From: Paramacrobiotus metropolitanus
Lineage: Eukaryota; Tardigrada; Eutardigrada; Parachela; Macrobiotidae
Assembly (NCBI RefSeq): GCF_019649055.1
Contig: NW_026570224.1
Coordinates: 3,162,001 to 3,226,000 of the forward strand
DNA length: 64,000 bases
Direction: 5' to 3'
Both the position numbers and the translations under genes were made by a program. Within the stretch, counting starts at the first letter, position 1. Each line of letters starts with the position of its first letter. This document shows positions 36,733-50,000 of this stretch, piece after piece. Below the pieces are notes generated by a model. That model searched no databases. It saw only the letters and a list, made by a program, of their open reading frames with translations, and was not told where the DNA came from.

Positions 36733-38292
36733 ATGCCTCGTTCGAAGAAAGTTTTGGATACGGCTGTGGCGCAAGAATCAGAAGAGTCCGAAACCGAGAA
36801 CGATAACATTGCAAACGAAGTTGAAGGAAATGACGAAGAAGGACCAAGAACCGTGCGGGATCTTAGATTGCCTGAAACCACTGTGATCAAAATGATGAAA
36901 GAAGTAGTAAGTGTGGTAATTCCGTGTACCTACACTAGCTGCAGCGCTCAGGCACTTGGTATTCCTTGAATGTTAGTATGCTACTAATGCCTACGATAGC
37001 CTACGTAGGAATTTCCATAGACTGGAACGCTGTAAATGTTTATTCGTAATATTATCCTACGACTAAGAGTAAGCGACTGGCCGACTTTAAAGCCGACCAA
37101 GCTATTCAGAAATTTCCGGTCAATTTTGAAACTTTGTTGTTTTTTGTTCAATTTTGCAAGGTAATATCGATATTATTATCTGTACGATTCTGTAGTATTT
37201 AACTACGTACTTATGATTTAGAAACAAGTGAGTACCCATCCTAGAGTAGCGATCAAATCCGCAGTATATTAAATTTACGTTTCTGTTTCGCAGATTCCAA
37301 GAAACGCGATAATCTCCCAAGAAGCCAAAGACTGTATGCGAAGATTGCCTACAATTTTTGTGTTGTTCATTACTGATTAGTATGTCCACTGCTTTTCTTT
37401 ATTGGATGGACTTACCGTTTTACGATTTTGTTAACGACCTATTTTCTCTTTGTTTTTGTAGCGCCTTGCAAGTAGCCCGCAAAAACAAGCGCAGAACTAT
37501 TTTGCCAGAGGATATCGTTGAAGCACTGGAGGAAAACGATTTTTACAGCTTCGCGGAGAAAGTTCTGCCGCTTGTCGAGCGTAAGTTGTTTTGTTATTAC
37601 GCATCTTTTGAGATATGGCTGTTGAATACTTAAGCTTCGGAAATTTTTTCCATAGTTGCTTAATTTTAAGAGTAAATTTAACCTCGCATTATAAGTAACT
37701 GCTGGTGCGGGGTTTTAATTAAACAATTTCAATTAAAATGTGGTGATTTTTGGTTTGTGTTCCGTCGGACTTCTTGAATTTTTAAATCTGTTTTGTATGT
37801 TTTGCGTCTATTTTATTGTTAGGTACAAATAGTTTCGAAGCCCGCTTTGTATTTGCTGTTGAACGTATTCGTAATCAACAATATGCCGGAGAATCGGAGA
37901 CAGTTATGCTCTCAATCAGCGATCTCGAAATATTTATTTGGCGCTCCATGCATTAAGAACATAAATTTGATTATTTTAAGGTTTGGTAATAATGTTCATT
38001 GAAATTCTCATTTGTAGGAAGGAAAGCAAATTATCGCAGGAAACCCAAGGATTCGGTGGGCGACCAGCCCGACAGCCAAACTAACCCCACCGGAAATGAT
38101 GACTTTGAGTCCCAGGAGCGTCCCGTTACTGCTGCAGTACCCGACAGGACATCCACGTCGGTGGAGAAGACTGAGGGAGAGAACAGAAACGAATCCGGCG
38201 ATGTGTCCTCCCAGAGCAGCCGGTCGCCGTCAGTTTCCAGTGAGGATTCCGATTCCCCGGAAGCAGTACAGGAAGAAAGCATGGAAACCTAA
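36733..38292 (+). CDS. POLE3: DNA polymerase epsilon subunit 3 / CHRAC17 histone-fold protein
   Basis: Four exons (36733-36906, 37294-37379, 37462-37580, 38018-38292) give 217 residues. The histone fold spans about residues 43-125: DLRLPETTVIKMMKEV, ISQEAKDCMRRLPTIFVLFI and RRTILPEDIVEALEENDFYS correspond to human POLE3 DLNLPNAVITRIIKEA, ISKEARSAISRAASVFVLY and [20 protein letters not shown]. Known role: it pairs with POLE4 in DNA polymerase epsilon and with CHRAC15 in the ISWI remodelling complex. An acidic N-terminal extension of about 40 residues and a long Ser/Glu-rich tail make it longer than human POLE3 (147), whose tail is also acidic. NC2-beta (DR1) is the main alternative, but its fold sequence is less close. 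Confidence 0.82.
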
Positions 38293-38388
38293 CATTCGTC
38301 TACCACTTTCCTATTGTTCTCCACAGACTGAATTGGATGTCCGTTGATTTGCTGGTTTTCAGTTTTCGCTGCGAAACTTTGTAGCATA

Positions 38389-40059
38389 TTAGAGGAAATT
38401 ACCAGATTCAACCTGTTTTAAATCAGACTGCTCGAGCACGCTGTTGCTGTGTTTACTCGATAATGGAATTTCTGGTGTGGATATTGCTTTATGTGGTTCA
38501 GTGAGTTGAAGTTCCCATTGCTCTACAAATGTTTCCGAGAGACTGAAGTCTGGAAGAAGAGCTTGTATTGTCGTGCACAGCTGCAGGATAATTGAGTTTC
38601 GCAGTCTTTGTTCTTTCATAACAGCAGGTAATGTTTGCCATTTTTCTAACACCATCACTTTTGTACACCTGGTAAATACATGAGAAGTAATTTAGATATC
38701 CTTCGTTTTAAAAGGATAAAATTAATTCTAGTTCACTATAGTAATGTGAACAGCTTCCGTTAAAGTAAGTAAAAGAGCATAATTTCAAATGAATTAATAA
38801 CTTCTTTGCACCTCGAAAATAAGTTTTCACATTGCCTCGTTATCCGCTGGTAATAAATTTCTTCATCTTCAAGGTAAAATCTCCAAATCAGCAAAATGCG
38901 TCGTTGCTTAAATCGGCGAACAAAAGGTGACAGTCTGGAAATCAGACGTTTCTTCCATAGTTGGACCTTCAAGAAGCAAATGTTTACGAAAGCATTCAAC
39001 GCCTTAACAATAACTTGCGGAATTATTAGTGCATTGTTCGAATTTTATAGGATTATTCTATTACGCGTTAACGCAGTTACCTGAGACAAATGCCGAATTA
39101 TCAGTGATTTCCACAGACGCTCGACCATTTTGTCTGCAATCAACTGCTTCGCGTTTAATGTGGTCTGTGTCAGTTGACACCAAACTTTTACAACATTCGC
39201 ACATAGCCGATGCTCGTGATGTGCTACAGCAGTTTCCCTTTTTTGATTCTGCATTCGCAATAAACATTTCCACGGTTCCATTCCATAAGATAGCAAGAGC
39301 ATTTTCCTTCGGAATGAATCAGCAAGCGCCATCTTAATACGCAGCATTTCTGCTTCCTGCTGTTTGCGCTGCTTCAGTGACCTTTCCTTCTCTAGCCGCT
39401 CTTTTCGCTCCCTGGCTGCTAAGATTTTCCTTTCAATCTCAGCATTTCTAGCTTCTTCTTCAGCTTGACGCCGGAGAGCGACTTCTTGTGCTTGTTGTTG
39501 CTCTTTAAGCTTTTTTAGCTCTGCGTGCCGTTTTTCGCGTTCCTCTGCGCGCTTCTGGAAATCTGTTTGTATAGCATGTTTTTTATCATAAAATTTTCAG
39601 CTGCACGTTTTATCTGCAGTAATCCTTAAATAATTCAAACCAAGAATTACTCACAGAAGGTCTGCAGGTTATTTCTTAATTACGAAAATTCGTACCAGCG
39701 AATCGTTTATCCACTGGCATTTTCCGACGGTCGGAGCCTGAAGAGGATGACGGCTGGGAACGACCCGTGGAAGTTTCGCTTTTGGCCGCCAAATTATCCG
39801 ATGAGGGATGGTCGTTTTTGCGAATTGGCATCACAGACACCACGGCATGGTTATGTTGTTTTGTTGCAGACGTAAGTGCTTGGTCTTTTTCCGTCGTATC
39901 CTTCTCACGCATCGTTATGGCGGAAATCCTCGCTTCAGCTTGCTGTTTTGATTTCTCGTAAGCGCATCGGGATTTGGATGCTTTGCAGTACGCTAGCCAT
40001 GCTACGAAGGACTTTTGCATGCAACTGGATGCTGTCGGAGAAAAAGCTCGCTGTTCCAT
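38389..40059 (-). CDS. Coiled-coil protein, SFI1/CCDC191-like
   Basis: Four exons in transcript order (40059-39696, 39562-39081, 39002-38812, 38668-38389) join in phase to about 438 residues. The second exon is a strongly charged coiled coil of about 100 residues (KRAEEREKRHAELKKLKEQQ and following). Before and after it are short helical segments with spaced Trp residues (FVAWLAYCKASK, GMEPWKCLLRMQNQ, VERLWKSLI, LIWRFYLEDEE), resembling the W-containing repeats of SFI1-type centrosomal proteins and vertebrate CCDC191. The family call is tentative. The ATG at 40059 follows an acceptor-like CTGCAG, so an upstream exon may exist. The gene is convergent with POLE3; their stop codons are only about 100 bases apart. 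Confidence 0.55.
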
Positions 40060-41100
40060 GTTGTGCTGCAGAACGCATAAATTTGGAATAACTTCCAAAT
40101 ATTTTTGCAAAACAAGGGCTTACTGTAAACGGATTGTCAAAATCTACGCAGGTAAAAGTCGCGTATTTAATTCATATTTATGGTTAACCGAGCATGGATA
40201 ATCGCGTTATCCGCGTGTTTGCGCAAATACGCACCGATATGCATAAGTGAACGCTGAGAAACTTTCTGTTGTGTTCTTGATCATGATCATTTAATTATTA
40301 TAAGTATTCAGTTTTTTTACAGTACTGCAGTATACTTAGCTTCTACTCGTACTTTAATATTGACAACCGGCTGGCTTCCCACCACATAATCGGCCACCAG
40401 TAGCATATTATAACTTCCCTCAGGAATTTTACAGTTTTTCCAGTTCGAACTAAAATGCGCAAGTTTTCACTTTTCCTTTTCGCCAAATTTATCATTCCAG
40501 CCAAAATTATAATGACGAGTAATCAGGCTGCTGTTAACTCGGTGTATCCCTTAATTTAAGCTTGCGACAAATTGTAACTAGCTAGCGTTTTTCCTGCACC
40601 CATAAAAATACCAGTCCAGACCAAATGACAGAATTCGGGAACATCGCAAAAACATTCTCCAATGGTAAGGCACTCGGACCTTCCGCCAAGTTTTTTAATT
40701 TTAACACAGCAGCAGTCGCGCAGCAAAATACTTCCATAGTACGAGTATCACTAGTGTGTACTATCCTCACTATTCTAGCATGGAGCAGTGCACATGGGCA
40801 ATCGGATACAGCTGACCATCGATCGTTAGCTTCTACCGTTCTAACCGTCACTCTACGACTTACAGACGATCACTTTGGATGTGTCCAAACCATAAGTTTG
40901 TAAAAATCGATTTTATAAATAACCCACACAGGAACAGTGCTGACGTTTTCGTCAAGAGATTTATCATTGGAAAAACGTTATGGTATGGCGACGCCAAGAT
41001 TTTTTTAGAAATTAAACGAGTTAATAAAAAAAGAACACAGAAATGTAGGAAAGATAGACGCTGAAGGAAAAATTTTGATCATCCGTATGCATTCACCGTA
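40060..41100. other. Intergenic, coiled-coil gene to LEA gene
   Basis: About 1 kb. A plus-strand frame at 40625-40903 overlaps an antisense frame of equal length and has no recognised motif. Since the LEA gene is transcribed leftwards, part of this is its 3'UTR. Confidence 0.5.
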
Positions 41101-44100
41101 TTACATTTCCATCCCTGAACCCGGCAACTGCACCGTGGCTCCTGCTCCCAGCTTTGGATCCTGACTCTGATCTCCGCTGGCTCCGGCTCCGCTGGGAGTT
41201 GGTCCTTGTTGGCCGGTTGGCGCCGGGGCCGACTGACTGCCTCCCGAGGAGGGATTACTACTCATGCCGCCCGCGGCCTGTCGCTGGATGCCACCAACGG
41301 ACTGACCCTGACCGCCTTGCGGGTGCTGTTGTTGACCACCCGTTCCACGGCTCATCGGCTTTACGATGCCCATCGCCACATTATGGGCAGCGGCCGCCTA
41401 CATCAGGAATGTTCTATGCATCAGTAACATGAACTTCCGCATTTAAGCAAAATTTTGTTTATTACCTGAGCGCGTGCGGCAAAGCTACCAGGACCTGCAA
41501 CAGTTAATTTTTAATATAGTGGTATGTATCAGTAATCCTATTACCAGAAATGCGTAAAACTCACGAAAATCACTGCAGTTTTACTAAAAACGGTACATCA
41601 ATTAGCCAATAGCTGTAAGCTAACTTTTGAATTAGCCAGTTAAGATATTACAGCACATACCGAAAGGTTACTAAAAATTGCAAACACGTAAAACATACAT
41701 TACATTAAATTAATGCTAACCAACTTGAGAAGATCTATCTTTTTCTATAACTGCAATTACCGATTTCTTCTCCACGTCGGGTAGATTCGGACTGTATGTG
41801 AGCCGCCGCCTCTGGTGTCATCTGAAAATAAATTACAATAAAAGATGCGAAGTACTAATTCTTGAAAACTACTGCTTTTACGGATATCTACAGATTAATT
41901 ACCGGATTAGGTAGCATGTCACGGTATGTGGTGCCGCCCTGGTCACGATCCCATGTTGCACCATAACGCCACGCGCCCCCAGCACTGCGGTTGTTCACAG
42001 CCGCTCGGTGCTGCACCAGGCCGGACTGCACGTTATGCACCGCCGCGGCGTGAGCGCGTGCCGAAAAGCTCCCGTGGCCTAGAATATCCAATGAAATACG
42101 TTTACAATTTTACATCCAGTTATAGAACGGCTAATTAGGAAGGAACTGAAAAACAACAGGCTAATGAAAACGTACTTGTATCTTCCCCTCGTTTTGACGC
42201 TTCACTCATGATATGCGCAGCAGCTTCCTACAGAAATGGTGGGTTTGATAGAAACGTTGGCCAACTAAGCCCAAAACAGTAAACGGATATCCGTTATTCA
42301 TACCGGCGTCATTGGATTCGGCGACATATCATCGTAAATAATGCCATTTTGCACATCCCAGTATGTGCCTTGTCCGGATTGAGCGGAAGTGAAAACGCCC
42401 ATCTGGACGTTATGTGCAGCACCTTCCTGGGCACGAGCGGCGAAAGATCCATGACCTAAATTTCACAGACCATTGTACAGCGATCACTGCCTTTATAACC
42501 ACATACCGTAAGTAGTGATACAGCCATAGCAGTGTTTTTTCCAGTAGTTGGTAACCGTTGTGGTAGGACTCAGCTGCTATGTGGAAGTGCAAAATCATTG
42601 AAAAATAATGGTCATATGACATATTATGACAGAAGTTTTTGCCAGTAGTACATTCGAGCAGACAAGTCTTCAAGTAATGGCTATATCTGCAAGGAAGTCT
42701 CATTCACAGGTGGTACCGAAACTCACCAATATCTTCTCCCCGACGGGCCGACTCAGACTGGATGATAGCTGCTGCATGAGGCGTCATCGGATTGGGGAGC
42801 ATGTCGCGGTACACTGGACGACAAGTTCATTATTTTCATAGTTTATCATTAATAAAACTACGACAAATCGCACAAAAAGACTGCGTACCAGTTTCGCCTT
42901 GTTGATGCCAAAATCCGCTCTGGTTTCGCCGGCTAGACCCTCCTTGCGAGCTCGATCCCTTCATTACAAAGAATAAATACACACATGCTAACAATAAATC
43001 ACCAGAAGAGCACGTATCAGTATGCGTTTAAGTTGTATTCGGTTGTATTAATAGCCAAACCTTATAGCCTAATAGCCTTGTATGACCTTATTCGACAAAC
43101 AGAATTAATATTAACCTGGATGGTGGGTTGACCTTGACCTTGCGGATGATTCCCCTGCAAAACTGAGGCAATAGGAGTAAAGTTTAATACAAAACAGCAG
43201 TTAATAAACCAGAAGGCAGCTGCCAACAGCAACATTCATATTCACGTAGCGGTTTTGAATAATCTAAAACATACACCTATTCTAACGAACCTGCGTTGGT
43301 TGTTGACCTTGTTGAGACTGCGCAGGATCAGCCTAGAACATTCAAACCAGACATACAAATTTGAATTGTGACCAGACAGCGCTGAGCTGCCACGGGAATC
43401 TCAAAACAGCACCGGGTAATTAATATCCCCACGATAGGGCAACGCACCCGACTAGCACGTGCCATAAGATCAGCAAACACATATTACGCCGACCGTACCT
43501 GTTGCGGATTCTGCCCGCTCTGTGTTGGATTGGGTCCGGGATTTGGTCCGTGGGGATTGCCCTAAGGAGTCAAAATGTGCTTGTGCGGGTCATTAAATCA
43601 TTAATTTGACTAAACATGTCGCGTACAAAAAATCAATGCCGAAACAACATACCTGTTGCGGCTTCGAGGTGGGATTGCAGGCTGGAACAATTCCCATTGC
43701 CACGTTATGAGCAGCGGCCGCCATCGCCCGGCTGGCAAACGACCCGTGCGAGGTATCCTCTCCTAAAACAACTGCCCATAAACGGAATATTGGTAAATCG
43801 TAAATCACTGAAGATTATAAGATTGTGGTATTTCCTTGGATCCCTGTGCCGTGTGCCGGTCGTACGAGTATTACAGCACGTGAAAAAATTATCACATTGC
43901 ACTCACCACGCCGCGCTGCTTCGCTCTGGATATGAGCCGCTGCCTAATTCAATAAAAAATAGGCAATACAATAATTACATGGGATCATAAAAACCAATTA
44001 GATATGTTAATGTTAGACACAGACAAATGTTAATGTTACCTGCGGAGTCATCGGGTGAGGCAGCATGTCCTGTACAAGTAAAAAATTACTGTAAGTGTTT

Positions 44101-44707
44101 TAAAGGAACTACAAACAGAAAAAGCATTCCCAATCGTCTAGCTATCGTTTAATCACTTCCCTGTCTTCGCTTTAGCCTTTTGTATTATGCAGATAAAAAA
44201 ACTTTAACCAGATCAAAAAACTTTTGAAATTTCCCCACAAACTACGTTCACGTTTTTAACAGTCACAAGCAGCCAAGCGTAACAAAATATTGTGCAATTT
44301 AAATCAAAGGCGCAGTGTTTTTGTACAGTACTTACTTTAGTTAAAACGTAACATAAAATGTAGGCACTATATGCACTTACATCATAAACGACTCCGTCTG
44401 CTTGAAACCAATAACCGGAATTCCCTGTATTGGCACTGCGCTGTCCGCTAGGACAGGGATTGCCCGCTGTCCACTGCGCATTCGGCTGGGTTCCGTTCGT
44501 CGACGACCCGTCACCAGCGGCATTATTGGTCGCCTGCCCAAAGGTATCCGGCACCGTGCCCGTGTTAACATTTTTGGCCGCCGCGGCTTGTGCACGGGCC
44601 GGAAAACTGCCGGCTGCGGCATCCTTGCCCTCCAACGTCTGCGTGGACTGGATGCGGGCCGCATCTTCCGGTTTCATAGGATTAGATGGGTTCGTTGGTT
44701 GCGACAT
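41101..44707 (-). CDS. SMP-domain (seed maturation protein) LEA protein, five repeats
   Basis: Fifteen exons, all GT-AG and in phase, give 523 residues (transcript order 44707-44381, 44069-44040, 43943-43907, 43762-43653, 43561-43499, 43332-43291, 43154-43116, 42958-42889, 42813-42727, 42455-42304, 42227-42176, 42078-41903, 41821-41761, 41494-41466, 41397-41101). Five repeats of about 40 residues follow the pattern MTPEAAAHIQSEA-RRGED then GSFAARAQAAAAHNV, the SMP signature (AARIQS...GSFAARAQ) of plant seed-maturation LEA proteins. Four repeats are preceded by a linker with an aromatic residue and (V/T)YRDMLPNP. Exons 5-8 encode a Gln/Gly/Pro/Asn-rich spacer and the last exon a Gly/Gln/Ser-rich tail. 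There is no signal peptide, so it is probably cytosolic or nuclear. Family role: intrinsically disordered protectant in water loss; the best-known animal member is Artemia AfrLEA6. Confidence 0.88.
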
Positions 44708-47078
44708 CTACAATTGTTTGCGAATTTGAAAAAGATGTGCGGTATGCACAAGGCTTCATGAATAATCCCGTACTGCAATGTGGATACGCTTTATAGGGCT
44801 TATGCAAAATCTCAATATGTATTCCCATAAACCGATCGAAAATAACGTTATCAAATGGAGTAATAATAAAAGTAAACGGTAAACATACGCATACTTCATA
44901 AGCAAGCCGCACTATATACAAATTACAACTGCTACGGCGCATATACCGCGGTGCGTAATGGCCACAAAAGCCACATTTAGCATTGCTTACTATTTACAGT
45001 AATTTTGGACTCCGTCCGTTGCAGTCCGTTGCAACTTAAATATAGCTCGTATCAGAATTTAGCATGCATTTCAATACGACCTTGATTATAGTGCGAGTCT
45101 GGTGTAAACGCTTCCTGCACGTACCTCAATTAATCGATGAGAATAGCAAATTGCAAACAAAATTGGAAAATATCAAAATTAATAACTCTGCAAGCGTAAA
45201 CGTTCGATCATGCAGTTGCCCAAAGGGAATGATCTCAAAAATTCCACTGTTCTACACTATCGTGCTAGTCAAAGATTGTCAACGCGAATATCTTCGTCGC
45301 AATGATAAACTGGTGAGAAAGTAAGTAAATGCTATCGAAAATCGACTGTCTACGTCGTCGTCTAGCGAGCGCTTCGCAACACTCCACATGCCGAATCGGC
45401 TCCGTTGTGATAGCGTTAGCACTGGGTAAATCCCAGTACACAGACTGTCGCAGTACATACTCGGGGCCGGAAGGATCCATCCTATTGCACTCGCAAAACT
45501 GCGTCGACACTTCGCACTTGTCCAGGTGGCTAACTAAATGTGGGATGTTGACGTGCGGAAGACAAAAGTGTGTATTCGAGGACGCTGTCACACAGAATAC
45601 AGATTATGATCATTTAATGATTGTACATGTGCCAGTGACTGCAACATCACAAAATACTAATAATATTATGCACTTCCAAATGCTTACAGGTGCTAAAAGA
45701 GTACTTATGCATATTATTCCATCACAGTACAGTCTCAGTTAAAAATGCGGCATTATTCCGTATTCGCCGGTCAACCGTAATTACAATGCGCGACAATACC
45801 GCTTATTATTAATTAAACGAAAGCATTATAGCTATAGTTTGAAGATCTAATAGTGGTGATTACTGATAGCACTAATAGCATTGTTTTTGAGAGGTTACCT
45901 AGAGTAGATATATCTATATTACTCGTTTGATGATGTCTCGAATTAGATTGCTTTTAGCTGAATTTTCATATCAGAGTTTAGTCAGACTCCAACTTGCCAT
46001 ATATGGCTCTCATAATTAAATGGCATAATGAAATATTCGGCTTTCCTCTCTGTGCAATGCACTGCTTTCGTCTGCGTATATGGCTACCATTAAGAAAAAG
46101 GGGTGTAATCTGAAGCTGGGTTGAAGACGACTGCTTGCGGCAAAGAAATCATGGATGGCCTTTGGATTTAAAAATGTCACTGCATAATACAGTCTGTACC
46201 TTTGTGTGTATTGTGTAGTGATTAACGATTCCAAACCTCCTCAAAAAATACCTCTTATAATAATTATTAGGTACAGGCCGTAAAGCACTGACGGATGCAA
46301 AAGTACCGTATTTTGACTGCTTAGTTGGAAGTGGTTGACCGACAAAACAATCCAAGTTTTTCAGCATAGAAATTTCCGAACGCTTAAACTTAGTTGGTCT
46401 ACACGTGTAAGGGACAAATTATTTTAATGGTCAGCGGACTGGAAATTAAGAACTATTGCGAACGGATTGCATAATTGCGTACTTAAATGGCCTAAATGTT
46501 TTTAGCCTAATAATTATGTACGGTATTTTAACTTGTACTTACTGATTTGTGCAACAAAAATAGATTAGAGCAGCTATACAATTACCTAGGTATGTTCCCT
46601 GCTGGTAGATCATGATTCGTATGTCCGTTACGGTTTATGGGTGGCTACAAATTACCCTGATTGTGAGCCCTGAGGCATAAATAACTGTAAGTACATCAGC
46701 ACGGTATCGTGATCAGATAATGGAAAAATTAGACATACTAACCAAGTCAAAATTGCGCTGTGATTGCGTAATATTGTCTTAATTTCTGCTTGAGTTGTAC
46801 AGTATGACAGAAGCTGTGAATAACAAGCAAAGATACGACAACAACAAACTTGCAAAAACAGCATACCACGAACAAAATTTCAATTTTAAAATGCGGCAAC
46901 ACTTGCTGTACATGGAACCAGTTACTTATTTTGACTTCCAATGCCGCAAACGAAATGTCCACACTTAACTATGGTGCTTGTACTATTCAAGCAACCAACC
47001 TAAAAAGTAAAAGTAGAAACCATCACAGTCGTTATTCACAGACAGAGCCGCTGGCCACCCGAAACCAAGCTGCTGCCT
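44708..47078. other. Intergenic, upstream of the LEA gene and downstream of GTF3C1
   Basis: About 2.4 kb that should include the LEA promoter (just right of 44707) and the GTF3C1 3'UTR (left of 47079). The only stretch with any protein-like signal is the minus-strand frame at 45265-45591, listed separately. Confidence 0.5.
45265..45591 (-). CDS. Doubtful small frame with a CHHC-like zinc-finger motif
   Basis: The minus-strand frame contains HFCLPHVNIPHLVSHLDKC, which resembles the second half of the CHHC zinc finger of GTSF1/U11-48K proteins (H-x8-H-x3-C), but the first Cys-His spacing is short (C-x2-H instead of C-x5-H). A YWDL motif follows, loosely like the acidic DW motif of GTSF1. An acceptor-like TGTGACAG precedes it, so it could be an internal exon, but I find no partner exon. 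The antisense frame (45329-45742) is longer and featureless. Treat as a guess. Confidence 0.2.
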   Translation of the reverse strand: MTASSNTHFCLPHVNIPHLVSHLDKCEVSTQFCECNRMDPSGPEYVLRQSVYWDLPSANAITTEPIRHVECCEALARRRRRQSIFDSIYLLSHQFIIATKIFALTIFD

Positions 47079-50000
47079 TTAATCTTCATCCATGTTCTCC
47101 AGTTCAGCTTCTCCGTGACCCGTCCCTGTTCCCACTTCATTGTCCAGCGAATCATCATCATCATCCTCCACATCCGACTCATCGGTGCTATTATCCAGAA
47201 GCCATCGCGATCCTTGCAGACCCATTGCATCCATAAATGCCACGGCGTCGTCTTCCTCCTCTGACGCATCGTCATCAGATTCATGTTCTCCTTGAGTATC
47301 TACTGATTCAATACTATCCTGTGATACCGGCTCTTCCATATCGACGTCCTCATCATCGGGCAGTATTCTGTCCGGTTCAACAGTTTGGCTCACGCCCACG
47401 TCGGCGAAATCCATCTCTGTCAGAGCGGGGAAAACAGCAGTTGGCTGCAAACCAAATAGCTCCTCCAGGATGGAAAGGCTCATCAATGATTCAAACGCAG
47501 ACACACGACAACTGAGGAAAATGAAGTTCAAAGATCCATCGTCCATCCACTCGTTTTCTGTATCCACAAAACAGTCAACTCAAGTCACCAAGCAATTAAT
47601 CAAAATCGACTCACCTGCACTGATATCCAGATATCGCGGTGGTTCAGTCAACACCCGGCGAGTTTTCTTTATTAATCCCAGAACACACAATATCTGTAAA
47701 ATAGTCAGAATTACGGTTTGCACCCAAATTTTAACTGCAAAATACGGTACTTTGACGATTTCCAGAATCGTGCGAGGGAGGAAATATGGCTGGAACTGGG
47801 TAATGACGGCTTCCAAACTGGTAACATGCTGTTCACATATCAACTGTAAAATCCAGCGCAGGTGATTTATGAGAACTTCTCCATTAATATTTCCATCCAA
47901 TTTGGTCCAAGGATAAGGCACATAAACTTCCCGCCTAGACGAAAAATGGTCGCTGTTCGAAATCAAAAGATACGCAAAATGATCGAAAGCAGGAACAGAG
48001 AAAACACTACTTAATACGGAAAGCACAATGTACATTTAATATTTATTATATTAATACACACTTGTTTATCTGATGGGAGTTCGATCTTGATTAATATTTA
48101 GGTATTCAATTACGCAGAAAAACCTTGTCTTGAAAGGCATACTTTGATGATGACGTCTTTTCTTGCACCCATGGCGCAGCACACAGTGCTGAAACGTAAC
48201 GCACACTGTCACAACCTGCCTCCACTATGCAACCGGCCATTATCAGACGTTGCAATACATCATGAACGAGGGAACACGACCACTGGTGTTCTATATCCAT
48301 TATTTGCTGTGAAACACATACTGGGTTACACTTTGTCCAAGGTTTAAAGATTGTCAAACAAAAACTCCAACGGCAACACTTACATAAAGTTCTTTCTTCG
48401 TTGTTCCCGAACAGCGATGCGATTTCACTTCAGCCAAAACCAACCTTGCGAATTCAAGATCGTCATCAGCAAAGTATTTCTTAACATACACGAAAAGTTC
48501 TTCCTCCGATCGCGGCAGCGTGATCGAGCGTTCCTGTTCAGCTATCCACGGTTTAAATCGAATTTCCAGGGCTTCACGCAGCTGACAAGTAATTCCTTCA
48601 AGAGCCCATGCTGCACGCTTAATCCGATATTGTGCCGGATCTATTAAGGCACCCATGGTAAATTCGTCCTCAGTTTCCGCTTGTAATCTGGCCCAAAAAC
48701 TCGAGCCCAAGCCAGTCAACTGGAACACATCCTAAAAAAAGAAATCTTGTGCGCACAAGATCTACAATTCAGTAACGTTTATGTAACGGCGAAACGATAA
48801 ACCATGCACAATCTCACTTACGTTAAGCTGGGCTCGGTTGTAATTCAAATTCACCGCCAACTGTTGTACAACGGGATCGAAATACAAAGAAATCCAAAAG
48901 CTGAATTTTCAGCATTTGGATCACACATTTCCACACACACGGATGGACGAATGTTATCGGCAACCAACGTTCCTTGCACATTGCGATATTTTTCAGTGAA
49001 TCGCATGCTCAATCCCATGGATTTCGTTCCAACCGTTACCATCAAATGCGGGGTCAGTTTGTTAGAGATACCCTTGCGATATGCCAAAATTCCACGGTAG
49101 CTTAAATAGGTAGCCACCCCGACCATAATACGCTGGGGTTGTTTTTCAAGGATTTCCAATAAACGGTTATCAATCGTCGATTCGGTATGGAGAGCTTGCT
49201 GTAAAGAGAAATAAGAATACTAAAGGGAAAGGATAAATTAACACTGTTTACGCTTAGCTAACAAAATACAGTATGACTAAACGGAGATGTGAGTGTCGAA
49301 GCAGAAGCGAAGTGTCGGAGATAAGCAGTCGAAGCAGAACGTTTAGTTGAGAAAATACAGTATGACTAAACGGAGATGTGAGTGTCGAAAACCATTACAG
49401 TAAGTAAAACAGTTTTGAAATGCAGTGTTTAACGAATGAATCGGAACGAAGATTCTTACCATAACCAAATTTTCCATGGTAAACTGCCTTGCCGTCTCCG
49501 ATTCGTTTATAACACTTCGAATACTCGTACTAGAACTGGTGTGAAGTAGTTTTCGTCTTGGATACGGTGGCGACTGGAAAATCTTATTCAACACCTGCAC
49601 CACCATTTCCCGCCAAGCATCAAATAATTCCCGCATGCTCAAAATATCCTTCCTTGTCTGGTTAACAAACTCCAAAAATGCTTCGAAATTCACCATTCGT
49701 CGTGCCATATCCTGCACCACCAGCATTTCATTAATGGCTTTGGGCAATCTCCCGATCCGATGCAGAATAACATCACATTCCAGCATACTGCGCCGAAATG
49801 CCGCATCGGGAAAGTATGTTGTCAGCAAGTCCACCAGCATCTCCACGTACACTGGTTTCCGCTTGAACCGGGTGATCAAATCACGAATCGCTAAGTATGC
49901 TACGGCAACCAGCTCCTCACCGCGACACCATGGCCTTTCGTTATGGAATAAGGAACCCCAATTCGAGGGCTGAAATAAACGGTGGATTTCCGCTGCACCA

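Noticed and set aside
40625-40903. Plus-strand frame with a hydrophobic stretch that could pass for a signal peptide
   Set aside because: The antisense strand is open over the same span and there is no family resemblance or neighbouring exon; it lies in a spacer and 3'UTR region.
44402-44761. Arg-rich plus-strand frames opposite the first LEA exon
   Set aside because: Antisense shadows of the GC-rich, Ala/Gly-rich LEA coding sequence.
45329-45742. Plus-strand frame of 137 codons
   Set aside because: No recognisable domain, no splice structure, and antisense to a slightly more protein-like frame.
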